NCBI GenBank assembly: GCA_002369155.1
Contig: DFEM01000193.1
Coordinates: 1 to 8,492, forward strand
Direction of reading: 5' to 3'
Length of the DNA: 8,492 nucleotides
From: Lachnospiraceae bacterium UBA3802
GTDB lineage: Bacteria; Bacillota; Clostridia; Lachnospirales; Lachnospiraceae
In this document: positions 7,031-8,492 of the stretch, in pieces
How the letters are laid out: each line of letters begins with the position of its first letter
How positions within the stretch are numbered: position 1 is the first letter of the stretch
The notes under the pieces: generated by a model
What the model was told of the DNA's origin: nothing
Databases searched by the model: none
What the model saw: the letters and a program-made list of their open reading frames with translations, nothing else
Translations under genes and position numbers: made by a program

Positions 7031-7738
7031 TTACGAAAGTTTTTTGGGCACACTCTCGATTGCATAAATCACATCTTCAAGTTCCGAGAGTCTGTCCAGA
7101 ATATTTTCGTCTTCGCTGACGCTGTTAATGGGGAAAATGGCCTCAATTCCTATATTGTCGGTCTTTCCGCTTCTTGATGATACTACCATAAAGTTCTTGG
7201 CTTCAAATATGTTTTCAAGTCTCTTGATGAAATCATTGACTTTTCTTGGATCATCGATTTCTATATAGATTTCAACTGTTTTTCTTCGTTCTTTTTTGTC
7301 GTTCTCAAGCTTATACAAAAGGGATGTCGCAATAAGCACGATAATCGTACATGCACATGCTCCGACATAAAAGCCGAAACCGCAGGCTATGCCTATTGTA
7401 CCTACAGCCCATATTCCCGCAGCTGTTGTAAGACCGACTATATGATCTCTCCCCTTGGTAAGGATGGTACCCACGCCCAGGAAACCGAGTCCGGAAATAA
7501 CCTGTGCGGGTATTCTTGCAGCGTCCGCACTTATACCGATATTAAATACGATATACTGGGAAATAAGCGATGTCATAGCCGCGCCGATGCAGACAAGAAT
7601 ATGCGTTCTGAATCCCGCAGGTCTCTTGTATTTCTCTCTCTCAAGTCCGATGCATCCGCCGAGTACTGCGGCAAGAATCAGTCTTATGATAACCGTTATC
7701 GAATTGAAACTCTCAAGAAAGTCTATTGCTTTAACCAT
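7031..7738 (-). CDS. MgtC/SapB-family membrane protein
   Basis: A 235-residue inner-membrane protein of the MgtC/SapB family. Family motifs appear in order: RLILAAVLGGCIGLERE (19-35), RPAGFRTHILVCIGAA (39-54), RIPAQVISGLGFLGVGTIL (75-93) and GLTTAAGIWAVGTIGIACG (102-120) followed by GFYVGA. Together they make about four or five membrane helices. A soluble C-terminal domain follows from about residue 145 (KTVEIYIEIDDPRKVNDFIK, then a second half), of the ACT-like type found in longer family members. The start at 7738 is chosen because GGGAGG sits six bases before it. An in-frame ATG at 7810 would add 24 unrelated residues and lies upstream of the predicted promoter. The gene heads the run into murD, DUF4250 and rarA. 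The physiological role of most chromosomal members outside pathogens, including any link to magnesium, is not settled. Confidence 0.92.
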   Translation of the reverse strand: MVKAIDFLESFNSITVIIRLILAAVLGGCIGLEREKYKRPAGFRTHILVCIGAAMTSLISQYIVFNIGISADAARIPAQVISGLGFLGVGTILTKGRDHIVGLTTAAGIWAVGTIGIACGFGFYVGACACTIIVLIATSLLYKLENDKKERRKTVEIYIEIDDPRKVNDFIKRLENIFEAKNFMVVSSRSGKTDNIGIEAIFPINSVSEDENILDRLSELEDVIYAIESVPKKLS

Positions 7739-7744
7739 AAAACG

Positions 7745-7750
7745 CCTCCC
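7745..7750 (-). promoter_or_regulatory. Ribosome binding site that fixes the mgtC-like start
   Basis: GGGAGG on the minus strand, six bases before the ATG at 7738. No comparable site precedes the in-frame ATG at 7810, so the shorter protein is preferred. Confidence 0.85.
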
Positions 7751-7769
7751 TTTTTTCCCATACACAGTT

Positions 7770-7778
7770 ATTATATCA
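7770..7778 (-). promoter_or_regulatory. Extended -10 promoter at the head of the mgtC-murD-DUF4250-rarA run
   Basis: TGATATAAT on the minus strand is a perfect TATAAT (7770-7775) preceded by the TGn extension. At 17-base spacing the -35 position reads GTGAAT, which is poor, so the extended -10 probably compensates. Transcription would start near 7763, about 25 bases before the ATG at 7738. That excludes the upstream in-frame ATG at 7810. Confidence 0.65.
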
Positions 7779-7779
7779 T

Positions 7780-7795
7780 AATACTGAAAAGTATT
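7780..7795. repeat. Perfect 6-4-6 palindrome next to the mgtC-side promoter
   Basis: AATACT (7780-7785) and AGTATT (7790-7795) are exact reverse complements separated by GAAA. The repeat sits immediately upstream of the extended -10 box and covers the spacer/-35 region, where a repressor or activator site would act. The arms are A/T-rich and short, so chance cannot be excluded. Confidence 0.4.
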
Positions 7796-7843
7796 CACTT
7801 CAACTTTCAATCCTCTTTGTTATCGGAGAAATCAAACGAATTC

Positions 7844-7871
7844 TTGACTAAAAATACATATATTTTATAAT
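7844..7871 (+). promoter_or_regulatory. Strong sigma-A-type promoter of the CYTH gene
   Basis: TTGACT (7844-7849) and TATAAT (7866-7871) are separated by 16 bases. The -35 box matches five of six consensus positions and the -10 box is perfect. The start point would be near 7878, leaving a leader of only about 22 bases that contains AGGAGG (7889-7894) five bases before the ATG at 7900. Confidence 0.75.
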
Positions 7872-7899
7872 TTATTTAACTGATTTTCAGGAGGCGTAT

Positions 7900-8343
7900 A
7901 TGGGCAAAGAAATCGAGAGAAAATTCAAGGTAAAAGAGATTCCCGATTTAAAGAGATATGATTTCAAATACATAGAACAGGGATATTTAAACACCAATCC
8001 CGTAATCAGGGTCAGAAAAGAAGATGACAAATATTATATGACCTATAAGGGAAAAGGCCATATCGAAAGAGAGGAATACAATCTTCCTTTGAACAAAGAA
8101 TCCTATGACCATTTAATAATCAAATCAGACGGGAAAATCATAACGAAAAAAAGATATTTAATCCCTTATGAAAAATACACCATTGAACTCGATGTATTCG
8201 AAAATGACTATCAGGGTCTGATAATCGCGGAAGTTGAATTCGAGAGCATGGAGGAGGCAAATGCTTTCGCACCGCCCGAATGGTTTGGCGAAGATGTCTC
8301 AAAAGATAAAAACTACACCAATGCACATCTTGCATTGGCATAA
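7900..8343 (+). CDS. CYTH-domain protein, probable inorganic triphosphatase (triphosphate tunnel metalloenzyme)
   Basis: A 147-residue soluble protein that is a single CYTH domain, the usual length for bacterial stand-alone members. The family hallmark E-x-E-x-K is present at Glu4, Glu6 and Lys8 (KEIERKFKV). The tunnel's charged residues follow in alternating strands: VIRVRK (Arg37, Arg39), MTYKGKG (Lys50, Lys52), IEREEY (Glu56, Glu58), KKRY (Lys83-Arg85), ELDVFE (Glu96, Asp98) and AEVEFES (Glu111, Glu113). The end WFGEDVSKDKNYTNAHLA corresponds to the conserved WLGxEVTxDxRYxNxxLA. Such proteins hydrolyse tripolyphosphate or other triphosphates with divalent metal, and a few make cAMP or thiamine triphosphate products. 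Substrate cannot be decided from sequence, but tripolyphosphatase is the most likely for single-domain bacterial forms. It is monocistronic, with its own promoter and terminator. Confidence 0.93.
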   Translation: MGKEIERKFKVKEIPDLKRYDFKYIEQGYLNTNPVIRVRKEDDKYYMTYKGKGHIEREEYNLPLNKESYDHLIIKSDGKIITKKRYLIPYEKYTIELDVFENDYQGLIIAEVEFESMEEANAFAPPEWFGEDVSKDKNYTNAHLALA

Positions 8344-8387
8344 AAAAGTGCCTGACAGGAAATATTCATCTGTCAGGCATTTTTATT
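8344..8387. terminator. Bidirectional intrinsic terminator between the CYTH gene and clpX
   Basis: TGCCTGACAG (8349-8358) and CTGTCAGGCA (8370-8379) form a perfect 10-bp stem around an 11-base loop. On the plus strand TTTTTATT follows. On the minus strand the stem is followed by a T-run complementary to AAAAAA at 8342-8347. It therefore serves the two convergent genes. It begins immediately after the CYTH stop codon and overlaps the clpX stop codon (8386-8388). Confidence 0.93.
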
Positions 8388-8492
8388 AACTTCTTATCTC
8401 TACTATCGGGCCGCCCTTACCTTCGATATAATCGCCTGTAATGGTTACCTTACCGATATTGTCGTCTTTTGGAATCTCATACATGATATCCA
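8386..8492 (-). CDS. clpX: C-terminal end of ClpX-like ATPase (last 34 codons; 5' part beyond window)
   Basis: The minus strand reads in one open frame from the right edge to a TAA at 8386-8388. The translation is DIMYEIPKDDNIGKVTITGD followed by YIEGKGGPIVEIRS. The MYEIP-x-DD-x-I-x-K-V-x-IT stretch and the EGKG-P end match the C-terminal tail of ClpX, the AAA+ unfoldase that feeds substrates to the ClpP protease. Only this tail is visible, with no ATPase motif, so the call rests on about 20 diagnostic residues. A FtsH- or Lon-type end looks different. The gene ends in the shared terminator and converges with the CYTH gene. Confidence 0.8.
   Translation of the reverse strand, partial: DIMYEIPKDDNIGKVTITGDYIEGKGGPIVEIRS

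Noticed and set aside
7739..7810. 24-residue N-terminal extension of the mgtC-like protein from an ATG at 7810
   Set aside because: It crosses the extended -10 promoter and lies upstream of the predicted transcription start; the sequence is unlike the family, and a strong ribosome binding site precedes the ATG at 7738.
7442..7870. Plus-strand frames opposite the mgtC-like gene
   Set aside because: Shadows of a well-supported gene with no motif; one runs into the CYTH promoter.
8138..8341. Minus-strand frame of 67 codons opposite the CYTH gene
   Set aside because: The CYTH frame has all family residues here; the antisense frame is Arg/His/Pro-rich noise, and it begins next to the terminator.
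1..8492. CRISPR arrays, insertion sequences, tRNA/rRNA genes, riboswitches, defence systems
   Set aside because: Read through on both strands for repeats, transposase motifs, tRNA-like ends and long structured leaders; none was seen, and the gene content is housekeeping apart from the acyltransferase pair.

Overview
The window looks like ordinary chromosomal DNA from a low-to-moderate G+C anaerobic Firmicute, most likely class Clostridia, family Lachnospiraceae. The reasons are AGGAGG-type ribosome binding sites, sigma-A-like promoters (TTGACT/TATAAT), and small proteins resembling DUF4250 and DUF6106, families I know mainly from Lachnospiraceae. The SGNH-like partner of the MBOAT gene also has a look (DPYFHYH, GSSMTES, VPFSGGSYKE) that I associate with that group. 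These are recollections of families, not search results. I see no tRNA, rRNA, CRISPR array, insertion sequence or prophage gene. No stretch longer than about 300 bases lacks a gene.

Layout, left to right. (1) Positions 1-1568, minus strand: a small two-helix membrane protein (DUF6106-like) followed 39 bases later by guaB (IMP dehydrogenase, cut by the left edge), probably one transcript from a promoter at 1626-1654. (2) Positions 1745-4282, plus strand: an MBOAT O-acyltransferase and a membrane-anchored SGNH-like protein, 9 bases apart, driven by a promoter at 1663-1691 whose -35 box lies only 8 bases from that of the divergent guaB-side promoter. (3) Positions 4289-7738, minus strand: a four-gene run, mgtC-like membrane protein, a short divergent MurD-type ligase, a 57-residue DUF4250 protein and rarA. 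The gaps are 25, 15 and 5 bases, and one extended -10 promoter sits at its head. (4) Positions 7900-8343, plus strand: a CYTH-domain protein (probable inorganic tri/polyphosphatase) with its own strong promoter. (5) Positions 8386-8492, minus strand: the last 34 codons of a gene that looks like clpX. It converges on the CYTH gene across a shared bidirectional terminator.

Functionally the genes are mostly housekeeping: guanine nucleotide synthesis, peptidoglycan precursor ligation, stalled-fork maintenance, protein unfolding and polyphosphate hydrolysis. The MBOAT/SGNH pair is the accessory element: it should transfer acyl groups from inside the cell to an extracellular polymer, but nothing in the window identifies that polymer. 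No defence system or other clearly undescribed system is visible. The best second looks are the MurD variant outside a cell-division cluster, the stand-alone acylation pair, and the very tight divergent promoters.
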